This document shows positions 25,817 through 34,886 of a stretch of 64,000 nt of DNA, piece by piece. The DNA lies in assembly GCA_965200925.1 (NCBI GenBank), contig OZ241738.1, positions 3,484,567 to 3,548,566 of the forward strand. The letters run 5' to 3'. The DNA comes from WTGU01 sp965200925. Lineage in GTDB: Bacteria; Pseudomonadota; Alphaproteobacteria; UBA828. The notes under the pieces were generated by a model, which saw only the letters and a program-made list of their open reading frames with translations, searched no databases and was not told where the DNA came from. Position 1 is the stretch's first letter. Each line of letters starts with the position of its first letter. A program made the position numbers and the translations under genes.

Positions 25817-26590
25817 ATGTCGTCCACGCCCCGGCCCCGGCGGCCGCTCCTGCTCGCCAACTGGAAGATGCACGGCCTGCGCGCGGACGGCCGCGCCCGG
25901 GCGCTGGCCGCGGGCGCAGGAGCCGATGCCTGCGACGTCGTCCTCTGCCCTCCGGCGACGCTGCTGGAAGCGGTCGGCGCCGTCCTCGCCGGCGGGCCGG
26001 TGGCGCTCGGCGGCCAGGATTGCCACGCCGAGGCCGAAGGCGCCCATACCGGGGACGTGAGCGCGCCGATGCTGGCCGATGCCGGCTGCGCTTACGTCAT
26101 CGTCGGCCATTCGGAACGCCGCACCGGCCATGGCGAGCGCGACGAGACGGTTGCGCGGAAGGCGGCGGCCGCGCATGCGGCGGGCCTCGTCGCCGTGGTT
26201 TGCGTCGGCGAAAGCGCGCGCGAGAGGGACGAGGGCCGGGCGCTCGCCGCGATCGGGTGCCAGGTCCGGGACTCCCTGCCCGCCGGCGCGACGCCCGGCA
26301 ACACGGCGGTCGCCTACGAGCCGGTCTGGGCCATCGGCAGCGGCCGCACGCCGGCACCGGCGGACATCGCCGCCGCACACACGCGCGTCCGGGAAGGCTG
26401 GGACACGCGATTTTCCGGGGGCGGTGCCGCGCTCCGCGTGCTATATGGCGGCTCCGTCAAGGCGCGGAACGCCGGCGCGATCATGGAGGTTCCGGGCGTG
26501 GACGGCCTGCTGGTCGGCGGCGCCAGTCTTTCGGTCGACGAATTCCGGTCGATTTGCCGGGCCTGCTCCCGCGCACGCGCCGGGGGATGA
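25817..26590 (+). CDS. tpiA: Triosephosphate isomerase
   Basis: A 257-residue TIM-barrel enzyme interconverting dihydroxyacetone phosphate and glyceraldehyde-3-phosphate. All active-site elements are present: LLANWKMHG (Asn and Lys), VIVGHSERR (catalytic His), VAYEPVWAIGSGRTP (catalytic Glu followed by the flexible loop 6), and LYGGSVKARNAG with VDGLLVGGASL (phosphate binding). It is slightly larger than average owing to N-terminal extension. It precedes secG by 12 bp, and both probably share a transcript. Confidence 0.95.
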   Translation: MSSTPRPRRPLLLANWKMHGLRADGRARALAAGAGADACDVVLCPPATLLEAVGAVLAGGPVALGGQDCHAEAEGAHTGDVSAPMLADAGCAYVIVGHSERRTGHGERDETVARKAAAAHAAGLVAVVCVGESARERDEGRALAAIGCQVRDSLPAGATPGNTAVAYEPVWAIGSGRTPAPADIAAAHTRVREGWDTRFSGGGAALRVLYGGSVKARNAGAIMEVPGVDGLLVGGASLSVDEFRSICRACSRARAGG

Positions 26591-26602
26591 CGGGGAACGC
26601 CC

Positions 26603-26992
26603 GTGGAAACGATCCTGCTCGTGATCCTGATCGTCATCGCCGTCGCGATGATCGGCATCGTGCTGCTGCAACGGAGCGAGGGCGGCGCGCTCGGCATCGG
26701 CGGTGGGCCGAGCGCGATGTTCTCGGCGCGGGGCACGGCCAACCTGCTCACCCGCGCCACGGCCGTTCTGGGCGCGCTCTTCATGATTCTGAGCCTGGTG
26801 CTCGCGATCCTCTCCGGCGGCTGGAGCGAACGCGATTCGGTGCTGGACGCGGCAGGCGAGGCGGCGCCGGTGCCCGTCGCCGCCGATCCGCTCGAACTGC
26901 CGGGCGAGAGCGACTTCGCCGACGACCTCGAACGCCTCGATCTTCCCGATCTCCCCGAAGACGACCGCTCGGTCGTCCCGCGCGCCGAATAG
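26603..26992 (+). CDS. secG: Preprotein translocase subunit SecG
   Basis: A 129-residue SecG that assists SecYE and SecA in protein export. It starts at GTG 26603 and has two membrane helices (ILLVILIVIAVAMIGIVLL, and VLGALFMILSLVLAIL) flanking the conserved cytoplasmic QRSEGGALGIGGG loop and SARGTANLLTRATAVL. The C terminus is acidic and Pro-rich. It sits directly after tpiA, as in other alphaproteobacteria; pyrG, which often follows, is replaced here by a CYTH-CHAD gene. Confidence 0.93.
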   Translation: METILLVILIVIAVAMIGIVLLQRSEGGALGIGGGPSAMFSARGTANLLTRATAVLGALFMILSLVLAILSGGWSERDSVLDAAGEAAPVPVAADPLELPGESDFADDLERLDLPDLPEDDRSVVPRAE

Positions 26993-27002
26993 GCGGCGGG
27001 CG

Positions 27003-28462
27003 ATGGGCGCGGCGGGCGGCGGGTGCGCCGTCGAGACGGAGTTGAAGCTCGGCGGTGACGCAGCGGCGCTCGACCGGGGCTGGCGTGCGGTGGTGCCCGA
27101 GGGCGGCGAGGAGCGCAGCGAACGCCTGCGCAGCACCTATTTCGATACCGGTGACTTCCGCCTGCGCCGGCGCGGCTTCACCTTGCGCATCCGCGCGGAG
27201 GGGGACCGGCTGATCCAGACTCTGAAGGCGGCGCCCGCGCCGGGCAGCGGGGCCGCGCTCCGGCGGCGCGAATGGTCGCAGCCGGTCGAGAGCCTTGCGC
27301 CGCGCCTTCCCGCCGCGGCCGATCCGGCGGTGCGCGCCGCGATGCGCATGATCCGGCCCGCCGAACTGGCGCCGGCCTTCTCCGCCGACGTGCTGCGGCG
27401 GACGGCCACGATCCGCGTCGCGGTGCCGGGCCGCGCCGGGGCGGTGGTCGAGGTCGCGCGCGACAGCGGTGAGATCGCAGCGGGCGGCAAGCGGGCGCCG
27501 GTTTCCGAATTGGAGCTCGAACTGCGCGAAGGCCCGCCGAGCGCGCTCTACGACCTCGCCATGGCGGTGCAGTCCCGCGCCCCGCTCCGCCTCCAGACGG
27601 CGAGCAAGGCCAAGCGCGGCTACGTCCTCGCCGTAGGCGAGGGCTATGCCGGACGGAAGGCGCGGGCGCCCGCGCTGGAGCCGGGGATTTCGGTGGACAA
27701 GGCCTTCGATGGCATCTTCCGCGCCTGCCTCGATCATTGCGTCGCGAACCAGGACGCGGTGCTCGCCGGGACGGACCCGGAAGGCGTGCACCAATTTCGC
27801 GTCGCGCTGCGCCGGCTCCGCTCCGCCTTCGCGGTGTTCGCGGCCGTCCTGCCGCCTGGCGACACAGCCCCGCTGGACCGCGAGGCGAAACGCTTCCTGG
27901 GCGCCTTGGGGCCGGTGCGCGACTGGGATGTCTTCATCGCCGAAACCCTCACGCCCCTCCGCGCCGTCCGCCCGCGCGATTCGTCCCTGGAGGCGCTGGC
28001 CGAGGCCGCCTGGGCGGCGCGCCGCCGCGCCTACGAACGGACGGAGGCGTTGCGCGCGCCGGGCTACACCGCGTTCCTCCTCGCGCTCGGCCGCTGGATC
28101 GAAACCGCGGGCTGGCGCGGCGGCGAGAGCGGCGCCACCGGCTCCGCATCGCGCTCAAGAAGCTGCGTTACGCCAGCGAGTTCTTCGCGACCCAGTTCCC
28201 CGGCGCGGCGACCCGCCGCCACGTCAAGGCGGCGCGCCGGCTCCAGGACGATTTCGGCCGGCTGAACGACGCCGCCGTGGCCGAACGGCTGCTGGAGGGC
28301 CTCGTCGCCTCGCACGCCGGCGGCGCGGCGCTCGCACCGGGCGCGGGCCAAGCCGTCGGCTGGAGCGCCCGCGCGCGCTCGGAAAGGCTCGCCGCCATCG
28401 CCGGCAGGTGGCGCCGCTTCGCGGCATTGCCGCCCTACTGGCGCGGCGACGGCAAGGGTTGA
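27003..28462 (+). pseudogene. CYTH-CHAD domain protein with a frameshift
   Basis: The first part encodes a CYTH domain (ETELK at residues 11-15 is the ExExK motif, typical of triphosphate tunnel metalloenzymes) and then the start of a CHAD domain (EGVHQFRVALRRLRSAFAVF). Near 28125-28145 the coding frame moves by one base: the original frame turns into low-complexity sequence ending at 28265, while the other frame continues RHRLRIALKKLRYASEFF, LQDDFGRLNDAAVAERLL and ends at 28462, completing a normal CHAD domain. A one-base deletion in the GGCGAGAGCGGCGCCACC stretch explains this. It could be a real inactivation or a sequencing error. CHAD domains bind polyphosphate. Confidence 0.8.
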
Positions 28463-28524
28463 CCGCGCCGGTCAGGCGCCTTCCATCGTCAGGATGGCGG
28501 CGCCCAGCAGCCGCCCGTCGTGCA

Positions 28525-28548
28525 GGTGGATAGTGGGTAGTGGATAGT
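28525..28548. repeat. Second TGGATAGTG-type repeat cluster
   Basis: GGTGGATAGTG, GGTAGTGGATAGT: same repeat unit as at 303-386, here between the CYTH-CHAD gene and the phage tail remnant. Just before it (complement of 28472-28527) is a short frame ending HLHDGRLLGAAILTMEGA, perhaps the last codons of a gene otherwise lost. Confidence 0.5.
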
Positions 28549-28559
28549 CGGAGGGAGAG

Positions 28560-28824
28560 ATGACACCGCCCGAGCCCGTGAGGGTGGCGTTGACCTACCC
28601 CATGGAGGTCGATGGCCGCCGCATCGACGCGCTCACCATGCGCCCGCCGCTGGTGCGCGACATCCGCGATGCGTAGCGCGGCGGTGGCGAGAGCGCCGGT
28701 ATGGAGATCAGGCTGTTCGCGGAACCTCTGCGAGGTCACGCCGGGCGTGATCGAGGAGCTCCACGCCCGCGACTACCGCAGCCTCAGGGATGTCTATGCG
28801 GATTTTCTGGCCGGCGGCGGCTAG
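28560..28824 (+). pseudogene. Mu-like phage tail assembly protein (gp41 type), decayed
   Basis: Starting at ATG 28560 behind GGAGGGAGAG, the frame reads MTPPEPVRVALTYPMEVDG then RRIDALTMRPPLVRDIRDA and meets an in-frame TAG at 28674-28676. Reading through gives GGGESAGMEIRLFA, and after one extra G the sequence continues NLCEVTPGVIEELHARDYRS then LRDVYADFLAGGG and stops at 28822-28824. This is the length and pattern of the small Mu-like tail assembly proteins (FluMu gp41-like). One nonsense mutation plus one insertion have inactivated it. No other phage structural gene is next to it, so it is a solitary prophage scar. Confidence 0.7.
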
Positions 28825-28825
28825 G

Positions 28826-29273
28826 CGCCCCTGGTGGCGCGCGACCTGGGCGATGATGTGGGCCGCCGCGCCGAAGCCGTAGAGGCCGATGCGCGCCGCG
28901 TCCCCCGCCATGCGGAGCGCCCGGTAGCCGATGAGTCCGGCGCAGAGCAGCGGCGCCGCCTCCGTGTCGCTTCGCCCGTCCGCCAGCGGCAGGCGCCGCA
29001 GGTCCAGCCGAGCCAGGGGATGCCGACGCGCTGGCCCACGCGCAGGCGCTCGACGCCGGTGCCGAGCGCCGCGACCCGGCCCACCGCCTCATGCCCCGGC
29101 ACCAGCGGCAGGCGGGGCCGGGCGAGCTCGCCATCGACCACGTGGAGGTCGGTGCGGCAGACCCCGCAGGCCGCCACCCGCACCAGCACTTCCCCCGGCC
29201 CCGGTTCCGGGATCGGCCGCTCCTCCAACGCCAGCGCCCGGCCGGTGCCCCGGAACACCATCGCCCGCATCAT
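28826..29273 (-). pseudogene. Zinc alcohol dehydrogenase, doubly truncated
   Basis: The N-terminal catalytic domain of a medium-chain alcohol dehydrogenase is clear from ATG 29273: VRVAACGVCRTDLHVVDGEL (Zn ligand Cys) and LPLVPGHEAVGRV (His-Glu), up to WTCGACR. Near 28985 about 30 codons that normally hold the structural-zinc cysteines are missing, and the frame jumps to LPLADGRSDTEAAPLLCAGL, IGYRALRMAGDAARIGLYGF and AAAHIIAQVARHQG. The coenzyme domain then ends abruptly against the phage remnant at about 28826. The gene cannot make a working enzyme. Confidence 0.75.
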
Positions 29274-29298
29274 CGCCCCGGTCATGGCGGGACGCCCG

Positions 29299-29793
29299 CT
29301 ACGCCGCGAACCAGCGCGCATCGTCGCAGCCACACACGAATGTCACGCGGATACCGTTGTTCGCCAGAACCACGCGGTGATCGAGCCAATCCCGGTCCAC
29401 CGCGTTGACCGCCGGGATCCCCTCGCGCCTGGCCAGCGCGGCGAATTTCCGGTCGTCGCAATCGAATCCGGCGGCGATGACCGCCGGCGGGAGATCGGCG
29501 TACTCGCCGTTGGCTCGTTTGGGAAGATCAACCCGTTCGTGCCGACTCCAGTCCAGGCAAACGGCTTGGTAGAACCGATCGCCGACGCCGGGTTGGCCGC
29601 TCGGGCGCAGATGGTTTCGGTATTCCGCCTCGATGGCGCCTTTCGCGTCGAGAACGACGCGCTCCCCGTTGTCGAGGACGCGCATGAGGAAACGGACCGC
29701 GGCCGCACGGCACGCCGGCGCGACGGGCCGTCCGCCGTTGCCGCGCCCGTTCGCCACTACCGGGACGTTGGTGTCGATGGTCCAGCGCGTCAT
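29299..29793 (-). CDS. PIN-like nuclease domain protein paired with AAA ATPase
   Basis: A 164-residue protein with PIN-domain features: WTIDTNVPVVANG (Asp 7), a central acidic pair in KGAIEAEYRNHL (Glu 55 and 57), DCDDRKFAALARREG (Asp 111-114) and VNAVDRDWLDH (Asp 133 and 135). These match the four acidic positions that bind metal in PIN ribonucleases. Its start codon overlaps the stop of the upstream AAA ATPase gene by 4 bp, so the two are translationally coupled. I infer an ATPase-regulated nuclease, probably defensive or toxin-like. No antitoxin gene is visible. Confidence 0.62.
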   Translation of the reverse strand: MTRWTIDTNVPVVANGRGNGGRPVAPACRAAAVRFLMRVLDNGERVVLDAKGAIEAEYRNHLRPSGQPGVGDRFYQAVCLDWSRHERVDLPKRANGEYADLPPAVIAAGFDCDDRKFAALARREGIPAVNAVDRDWLDHRVVLANNGIRVTFVCGCDDARWFAA

Positions 29794-31142
29794 TCGGCGG
29801 CGCTCTGCATGCGTTCGAGGCGCGCAAGCTCGGCCTGGGCGGTCTCGCCGAAGGCGTCGCCCATGAACCGGTCCGGCCAGTTGCGGATGTTGCCGTATTC
29901 GTCGAGGGCGAGCGCCTCGATCGCGGACGCGCCGCCCGACACGCCGCAGAAATAGAGCGCCATGTCGCCGGCTTCGATCCGCCCCTCGGCGATGCGGCGC
30001 TGGAGGCGGAGAAGAAGATGCTCCGAATGGCTCTCGAAGACGACCTGCACGTTGCGGTAGGTCGCCGCGTGGAGAATCACGTCGGCGAGCCCCGCCTGCG
30101 CCAGCGGATGGAGGTGAATCTCCGGCTGTTCGAGCAGCACGGTCGAGCCTTTCGGCGCGTAATGGAGAAGCGTAACCGCCGGCAGCACCTGGGAGACGCC
30201 GAAGCCGACATCGGTGAGCAAGACTTCGGCCCCGCCGGTGCGCGTCTTCACGCGCGCCTGCCAGCGGTTCGATCCCGGCGCGATCTCTTCGACCCGGAAC
30301 CCGTGGACAAGCCCCAGTTCACGCAGCCAGTGCGCGACGATCTGGGAGAACGGCCGGAGGCGCTGCTTCCGCCCGAGATTCTGCCTCTCACCCGCGGCCT
30401 GCGCCGCGATGATGGCGCCGATCGTCCGCTCCCCCCGTTCGCCGACGTCGGTTGGGCGCGAACGGGCCCAGAGATAGTCGCGTTTCGGGCGCTCCCGCAG
30501 CGGGCCCAGATAGTAGAGCTTGTCGAGTGCTCTCTCGAACGCCGCTTCGAGATCGGCCAGGAAGCCGCTGTTTTGAAAATAGCGCCGCGCCTCGTCGGGA
30601 AACTGGTAAGTCTTGACGGGGCCGGGCAGCTTCCACGCTCGCCCTTGGTTGCGGACGAACGAAAAATCCGACTCCGGAACCTGGGCGACGAGGTTGAATT
30701 TGGTCTCGCTCTCGCCTGCCCGCTCCAGCGCGAACCGGGCGTCGCCGACGCAATAGGACAGCCTCCGGCTGCGGAACGCCTGCTTGTGGATGTCGGCCTC
30801 TGCGCGCATGGCGAGCTCTCTCGAACGGGCGATCGTCCCGTCCCACGGCGTGGCGACGTCGATGTCGGATTCGCTCTCGAAAGCGAGTCGGAAGCGGAGC
30901 GCGTGGCTCTCGTCATGGCCGTGGATCGTGTCCGCCGCGGTGCCGAGGGCGACGAACCGGCCGTTGAGGTCCAGGGCGGCGGCGCGGTCGCTGGAGTCCT
31001 TGGTCTGCTTCAGGAGCAGCAGGAATTGCAGGAGGCTCGATTTGCCCGACGAGTTCGCGCCGAACAGCCCGGTGATCCGGCCGAAGGCCATGTCGGCCTT
31101 CCGCCAGCTCTTGAAATTTTGGAGCTCCAGACGCTTCAGCAT
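29790..31142 (-). CDS. AAA ATPase of the DUF3696 (SMC/OLD-like) type
   Basis: A 450-residue ATPase with an N-terminal ABC-like fold: LQNFKSWRKADM, Walker A LFGANSSGKSSLLQFLLLLK (residues 27-46), then a long insertion, and C-terminal VGFGVSQVLPAVTLLHYA (signature-like), STVLLEQPEIHLHPLAQAGL (Walker B with catalytic Glu) and FESHSEHLLLRLQRRI. It resembles the DUF3696 AAA family related to OLD nucleases, but lacks a TOPRIM domain. The overlapping PIN-like gene downstream may supply the nuclease. Function is not known. Confidence 0.8.
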   Translation of the reverse strand: MLKRLELQNFKSWRKADMAFGRITGLFGANSSGKSSLLQFLLLLKQTKDSSDRAAALDLNGRFVALGTAADTIHGHDESHALRFRLAFESESDIDVATPWDGTIARSRELAMRAEADIHKQAFRSRRLSYCVGDARFALERAGESETKFNLVAQVPESDFSFVRNQGRAWKLPGPVKTYQFPDEARRYFQNSGFLADLEAAFERALDKLYYLGPLRERPKRDYLWARSRPTDVGERGERTIGAIIAAQAAGERQNLGRKQRLRPFSQIVAHWLRELGLVHGFRVEEIAPGSNRWQARVKTRTGGAEVLLTDVGFGVSQVLPAVTLLHYAPKGSTVLLEQPEIHLHPLAQAGLADVILHAATYRNVQVVFESHSEHLLLRLQRRIAEGRIEAGDMALYFCGVSGGASAIEALALDEYGNIRNWPDRFMGDAFGETAQAELARLERMQSAAE

Positions 31143-31209
31143 GACCGCCGTTCCGTAGTGCCGGGCAAGGCTGGACAGGATACCGGATGCTCGCCCCGGA
31201 GGCGGGCTT

Positions 31210-33249
31210 TCAGCCCTCGACGATTCGCAGGAAGCCGAGGTCGTCCACGCGGAGGCGCTGGCCCGGGCAGACGAGGGTGGTGGCGGACGCCTCCTCGACG
31301 ACGAGCGGCCCTTCCGCCTCGAAACCGGGCGGCAGAAGGTCGCGATCGTAGAGCGCCGCCTCGCGCCTGCCCTCCTCGCCGAAATCCACCGCGCGCGCGC
31401 CGCGCGCCGCCGCGGCGGCCGAGCGCCCCGCCGCCGTCCACGACTCCAGGCGGGGCCGGACGACTTCCACCGTCGCGGTCAGCCGGAAGGTCACGAGTTC
31501 GACCGGCGTGTCGGCCAGGCGGAAGGTGTAGGCGCGTTCATGGGCAGCGTGGAAGGAAGCGAGGAGCGACTCCCGCGAAGCCCGCGCCGGGTCCACCGCG
31601 ACGGTCACCGAGTGCTCCTGGCCGAGATAGCGCATGTCGACGTGGCAGGCGGAAGACAGCGCGCCGCCGTGGCCGTCCGCCGCGAAGTACCGCGCGGCTT
31701 CCTCCCGGAGTTCGGCGAAGAGCGCGCGCGCCGTCTCCATCTCCAGGGTCTCGGCGCGCATGAGCACCGTGCGCGTGAGGTCCCGGCGGGGCGCCGTCGC
31801 GAGCATCCCCCAGGCGGAGAAGAGGCCGGGATAGCGCGGCACCACGATCTCCTTCACGCCGAGTTCGCGCCCCAGCGCCGGGCCGTGCATGGCGCCGCCG
31901 CCGCCGCCGACCATCAGGGCGAAGTCGCGCGGGTCGTGGCCGCGCTGGATCGAGACCAGCTTGAGGGCGTCGATCATGTTCGCCTCGACCAGCCGGATCA
32001 CGGCGACGGCCGCTTCGTCCACGCCGCAGCCCAGGCCGCGGGCGATCCTGCCCATGGCCGCTCGCGCCCGCCCGGCGTCGAGGGCGAATTGGCCGCCCGC
32101 GAAGTGCGCGGGGTTCAACACGCCGGCGATCAGCTTCGCGTCGGTGACGGTCGGCTCGGCACCGCCGCGGCCGTAGCAGGCGGGGCCCGGATCCGCGCCG
32201 GCGCTGCGCGGGCCGACGCGGAGCGCACCGGCGGCGTCGAACCAGGCGATCGAGCCGCCGCCCGCGCCGATCTCGACGATGTCCACCACCGGGACGCGCA
32301 CCGGGTAGCCGTAGCGCAGCCGCGTCGCCTCCAGCCGGTAGTCGGTGGTGACCTTGGGCGCGCCGCCCTCGATGGTGGCGCACTTGGCGGTCGTGCCGCC
32401 GATGTCGAGATAGATCACGTCGGGCGCGCCGCAGAGCCGGCCGATCAGGGCGGCGCCGTTGACGCCGGCGGCGGGGCCCGATTCGAGCAGGGTGATCGGA
32501 TGCGCTCTGGCCCAGGCGAAGCTCGTGGTCCCGCCGTTCGACTGCATCGCCATGCAGGGGCAGGCGAGGCCGAGGGCACGCAGCCCCGCCTCCAGCGCGC
32601 CGAAGTAGCGCTCCACGATGGGCTGGACGTAGGCGTTGAGCACGGCGGTGTTGGCGCGCTCGTATTCGCGCCATTCCCGCGTGATCGCGTGTGAGGCGGT
32701 GATGCCGACCCCGGGCAGCCGTTCGCGAAGCCAGGCTTCGCATTCGGCCTCGTGCGCGGGCCGGACGTAGGAGTGAAGGAACTGGATCGCGACCGCTTCC
32801 ACCCCCTCGGCCCGGCAGACCGCGACCACGCGCTCCAGGTCCTCGAGATGCAGCTTCACGCGGACGCGGCCCCGGGCGTCGACCCGCTCGCGCACCTCGA
32901 AGCGGAGCCGCCTGGGCACGAACGGCGTCTCCTTGCGGTAGCGCAGGTTGTAGAGATCGGGGCGGTTGCCGCGCGCGATCTCCAGGACGTCGCGGAAGCC
33001 CTCGGTGGTGACCAGCGCCGTCTTGACGCCCTTCCGCTCGGTGATCGCGTTGATCACCGTCGTTCCGCCATGCACGAAGGAGGTGACGGCCGCGGCATCG
33101 AGGCGCGCTTGGCGGATCGAATCCAGCACGCCCCGCGTGAGGTCGCGCGGCGTGCTCAGCGACTTGGCGACGGTGAGCGCCCCTGTCGGCTCGTCGAGAT
33201 GCACCAGATCGGTGAAGGTCCCGCCGATGTCGGTCGCGAGCCGTCCCAC
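31210..33249 (-). CDS. Hydantoinase/oxoprolinase family protein (HyuA, N-methylhydantoinase A type)
   Basis: A 679-residue protein of the HyuA/acetone carboxylase beta family. N-terminal RLATDIGGTFTDLVHLDEPT is the ATP-grasping motif of the actin-like fold; FVHGGTTVINAITERKG, YLDIGGTTAKCATIEGG and GGGGAMHGPALGRELG follow in the expected order. These enzymes open five-membered cyclic amides or related rings with ATP. The HyuB partner is not adjacent, which is unusual because A and B genes are normally paired. It is divergent from the aquaporin gene with a 119-bp gap. Confidence 0.87.
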   Translation of the reverse strand: MGRLATDIGGTFTDLVHLDEPTGALTVAKSLSTPRDLTRGVLDSIRQARLDAAAVTSFVHGGTTVINAITERKGVKTALVTTEGFRDVLEIARGNRPDLYNLRYRKETPFVPRRLRFEVRERVDARGRVRVKLHLEDLERVVAVCRAEGVEAVAIQFLHSYVRPAHEAECEAWLRERLPGVGITASHAITREWREYERANTAVLNAYVQPIVERYFGALEAGLRALGLACPCMAMQSNGGTTSFAWARAHPITLLESGPAAGVNGAALIGRLCGAPDVIYLDIGGTTAKCATIEGGAPKVTTDYRLEATRLRYGYPVRVPVVDIVEIGAGGGSIAWFDAAGALRVGPRSAGADPGPACYGRGGAEPTVTDAKLIAGVLNPAHFAGGQFALDAGRARAAMGRIARGLGCGVDEAAVAVIRLVEANMIDALKLVSIQRGHDPRDFALMVGGGGGAMHGPALGRELGVKEIVVPRYPGLFSAWGMLATAPRRDLTRTVLMRAETLEMETARALFAELREEAARYFAADGHGGALSSACHVDMRYLGQEHSVTVAVDPARASRESLLASFHAAHERAYTFRLADTPVELVTFRLTATVEVVRPRLESWTAAGRSAAAAARGARAVDFGEEGRREAALYDRDLLPPGFEAEGPLVVEEASATTLVCPGQRLRVDDLGFLRIVEG

Positions 33250-33368
33250 CTTCGTCCCCGCGCGGATTGCCGGCGGCGATTATTCACGGCGGCCGGTGCC
33301 GGTCAAACGCGGCGCGCGTTGCCGGGCGGTGCGCCGCCGTGTAGGGAGGCCGAAAATCGGAGGCGGGA

Positions 33369-34055
33369 ATGGATCGATTCGACCTCGGGCGCCGCCTGTT
33401 CGCGGAATGGCTGGGGACCCTGTGTCTGCTTGCCGTCGTCGTCGGCTCGGGGATCATGGGCGAGCGGCTCGCCGGCGGGAACACCGCCCTCGCGCTGCTC
33501 GGCAACACGCTCCCCACCGGCGCCATCCTGGTCGTGCTGATCCTGGTGCTGGGCCCCGTCTCGGGCGCGCATTTCAACCCCGCCGTCACGCTCTGTTTCG
33601 CCCTGCGCCGCGCCATCGGCTGGCGCCTCGCCGGCCTCTACCTTCTGGCGCAGCTGGGCGGCGGCGTCTGCGGGACGATGCTCGCCCACGGCATGTTCGA
33701 GGAGCCGGTCGTCGCGGCCGGGGCGACCGCGCGCACCGGCTTCCCGCAATGGCTCGGCGAGTTCACCGCGACCTTCGGGCTGGTCGCAACGATCCTGGGT
33801 TGCCTGCGCTTCCGCCCGCAGGCCGTGCCCTGGGGAGTCGGGCTCTTCATCGCCGCCGGCTACTGGTTCACCTCGTCCACCTCCTTCGCCAATCCGGCGG
33901 TGACGGTCGCCCGCGCGCTCACCGATACGTTCTCCGGTATCCAGCCCGCGCACATGCCGGCCTTCATCCTCGCCCAGCTCGTGGGCGCGGCGGCGGCGAC
34001 CCTGGTGTTCGGCTGGCTGCTGGGCGAGCGGCGCGCGCCTAAGGAGCAAGCGTGA
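33369..34055 (+). CDS. MIP-family channel (aquaporin)
   Basis: A 228-residue six-helix channel. Both NPA boxes are present: HFNPAVT (NPA at residues 70-72) and FANPAVTVARA (175-177). The region around NPA-2 ends in RALTDTFSGIQPAHMPAFIL, as in the group of aquaporins often found next to arsenic genes in rhizobia and relatives, so the solute could be water, arsenite or small neutral molecules. No arsenic gene is nearby. Its 3' end overlaps the convergent hydratase gene by 17 bp. Confidence 0.88.
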   Translation: MDRFDLGRRLFAEWLGTLCLLAVVVGSGIMGERLAGGNTALALLGNTLPTGAILVVLILVLGPVSGAHFNPAVTLCFALRRAIGWRLAGLYLLAQLGGGVCGTMLAHGMFEEPVVAAGATARTGFPQWLGEFTATFGLVATILGCLRFRPQAVPWGVGLFIAAGYWFTSSTSFANPAVTVARALTDTFSGIQPAHMPAFILAQLVGAAAATLVFGWLLGERRAPKEQA

Positions 34056-34827
34056 CCGCCACGCGCCCGAACGCCGTGAAATCCGCTTCCACCCGCTGGC
34101 CGGGTGCGATCGTCGCTGGCGTGATGCACGTCCCGGTGGTGACGATCTCGCCCGCCGCCAGCGCGCCCCCGTGGCGCACGCGGTCGTTGGCGAGCCAGGC
34201 CAGGGCGATGCGCGGGTCGCCCAGCACGTTGGCGCCGCTGCCCCGGGCCGCCGTCGCGCCGTCGATCGAAAGGCGCACCGGATGGGCGGCGAGGTCGGCC
34301 GCGCGCCAGTCCGGCGGCGCTTCCGGCCCGAGCACGAAATATTCCGTGCAGGCGTTGTCGGCGATCAGCTGGGCCGCACCGACCGCGGTGAAATCGCGGA
34401 ACCGCGAATCCGGGATCTCGATCGCGACGTGGAGCGCCGAGACCGCCGCCATGACCTCCTCCACCGCGTAGTCGGCGCCCCGCCCCGGCAGATCCGCGCC
34501 CATGCGGAAGGCGAATTCCGCCTCGGCGACCACCATGTGGAGATGCCCCGCCGGAAGGGCGGTGCCGCTCCGGTGCGTCTTGCTCTCCAGCAGGCGCCCG
34601 GCGAGGGGGCCGTCCACGCCGATGTGCTTCTGGCCCGCCGCGCTGGTCGCCGCGATCTTCCAGCCGATGGGCCGGGCACCGAGCAGCCGCGCCAGCGCCG
34701 CCTGCGCCGCGTACCCCTCCGCGCTCGTGCGCGGCCGGCACGACTCCGGGATCGCGTCGATCAGGGCGCGGCCACGCCAAGCGTCCCGGATCGCGCGCGC
34801 CGCCGCCTCACTTCTCGCCGTCTCCAT
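34039..34827 (-). CDS. 2-keto-4-pentenoate hydratase / FAH-family hydrolase
   Basis: A 262-residue protein of the fumarylacetoacetate hydrolase superfamily, hydratase subgroup. Landmarks: ARPIGWKIAATSAAGQKHIG, the metal-binding VVAEAEFAFRMG (acidic residues), VAALHVAIEIPDSRF-like region read as ALHVAIEIPDSRFRDF, and GSGANVLGDPRIALAWLAN. Members hydrate 2-hydroxypentadienoate in meta-cleavage pathways. It is last in a five-gene minus-strand operon with a flavin monooxygenase and an oxygenase-like protein, consistent with breakdown of an aromatic or heterocyclic compound. A longer frame to 35811 overlaps the next gene and is rejected. Confidence 0.83.
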   Translation of the reverse strand: METARSEAAARAIRDAWRGRALIDAIPESCRPRTSAEGYAAQAALARLLGARPIGWKIAATSAAGQKHIGVDGPLAGRLLESKTHRSGTALPAGHLHMVVAEAEFAFRMGADLPGRGADYAVEEVMAAVSALHVAIEIPDSRFRDFTAVGAAQLIADNACTEYFVLGPEAPPDWRAADLAAHPVRLSIDGATAARGSGANVLGDPRIALAWLANDRVRHGGALAAGEIVTTGTCITPATIAPGQRVEADFTAFGRVAVTLAP

Positions 34828-34886
34828 CGTGCCATTGTGACGCCCCCGCCGGCGCACCGCCACCGCCGCGCGTTTTCGCGGGCGGG

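Noticed and set aside
28821..29333. Intact 170-residue alcohol dehydrogenase
   Set aside because: The frame loses similarity after WTCGACR; the remaining domain is in another frame and truncated.
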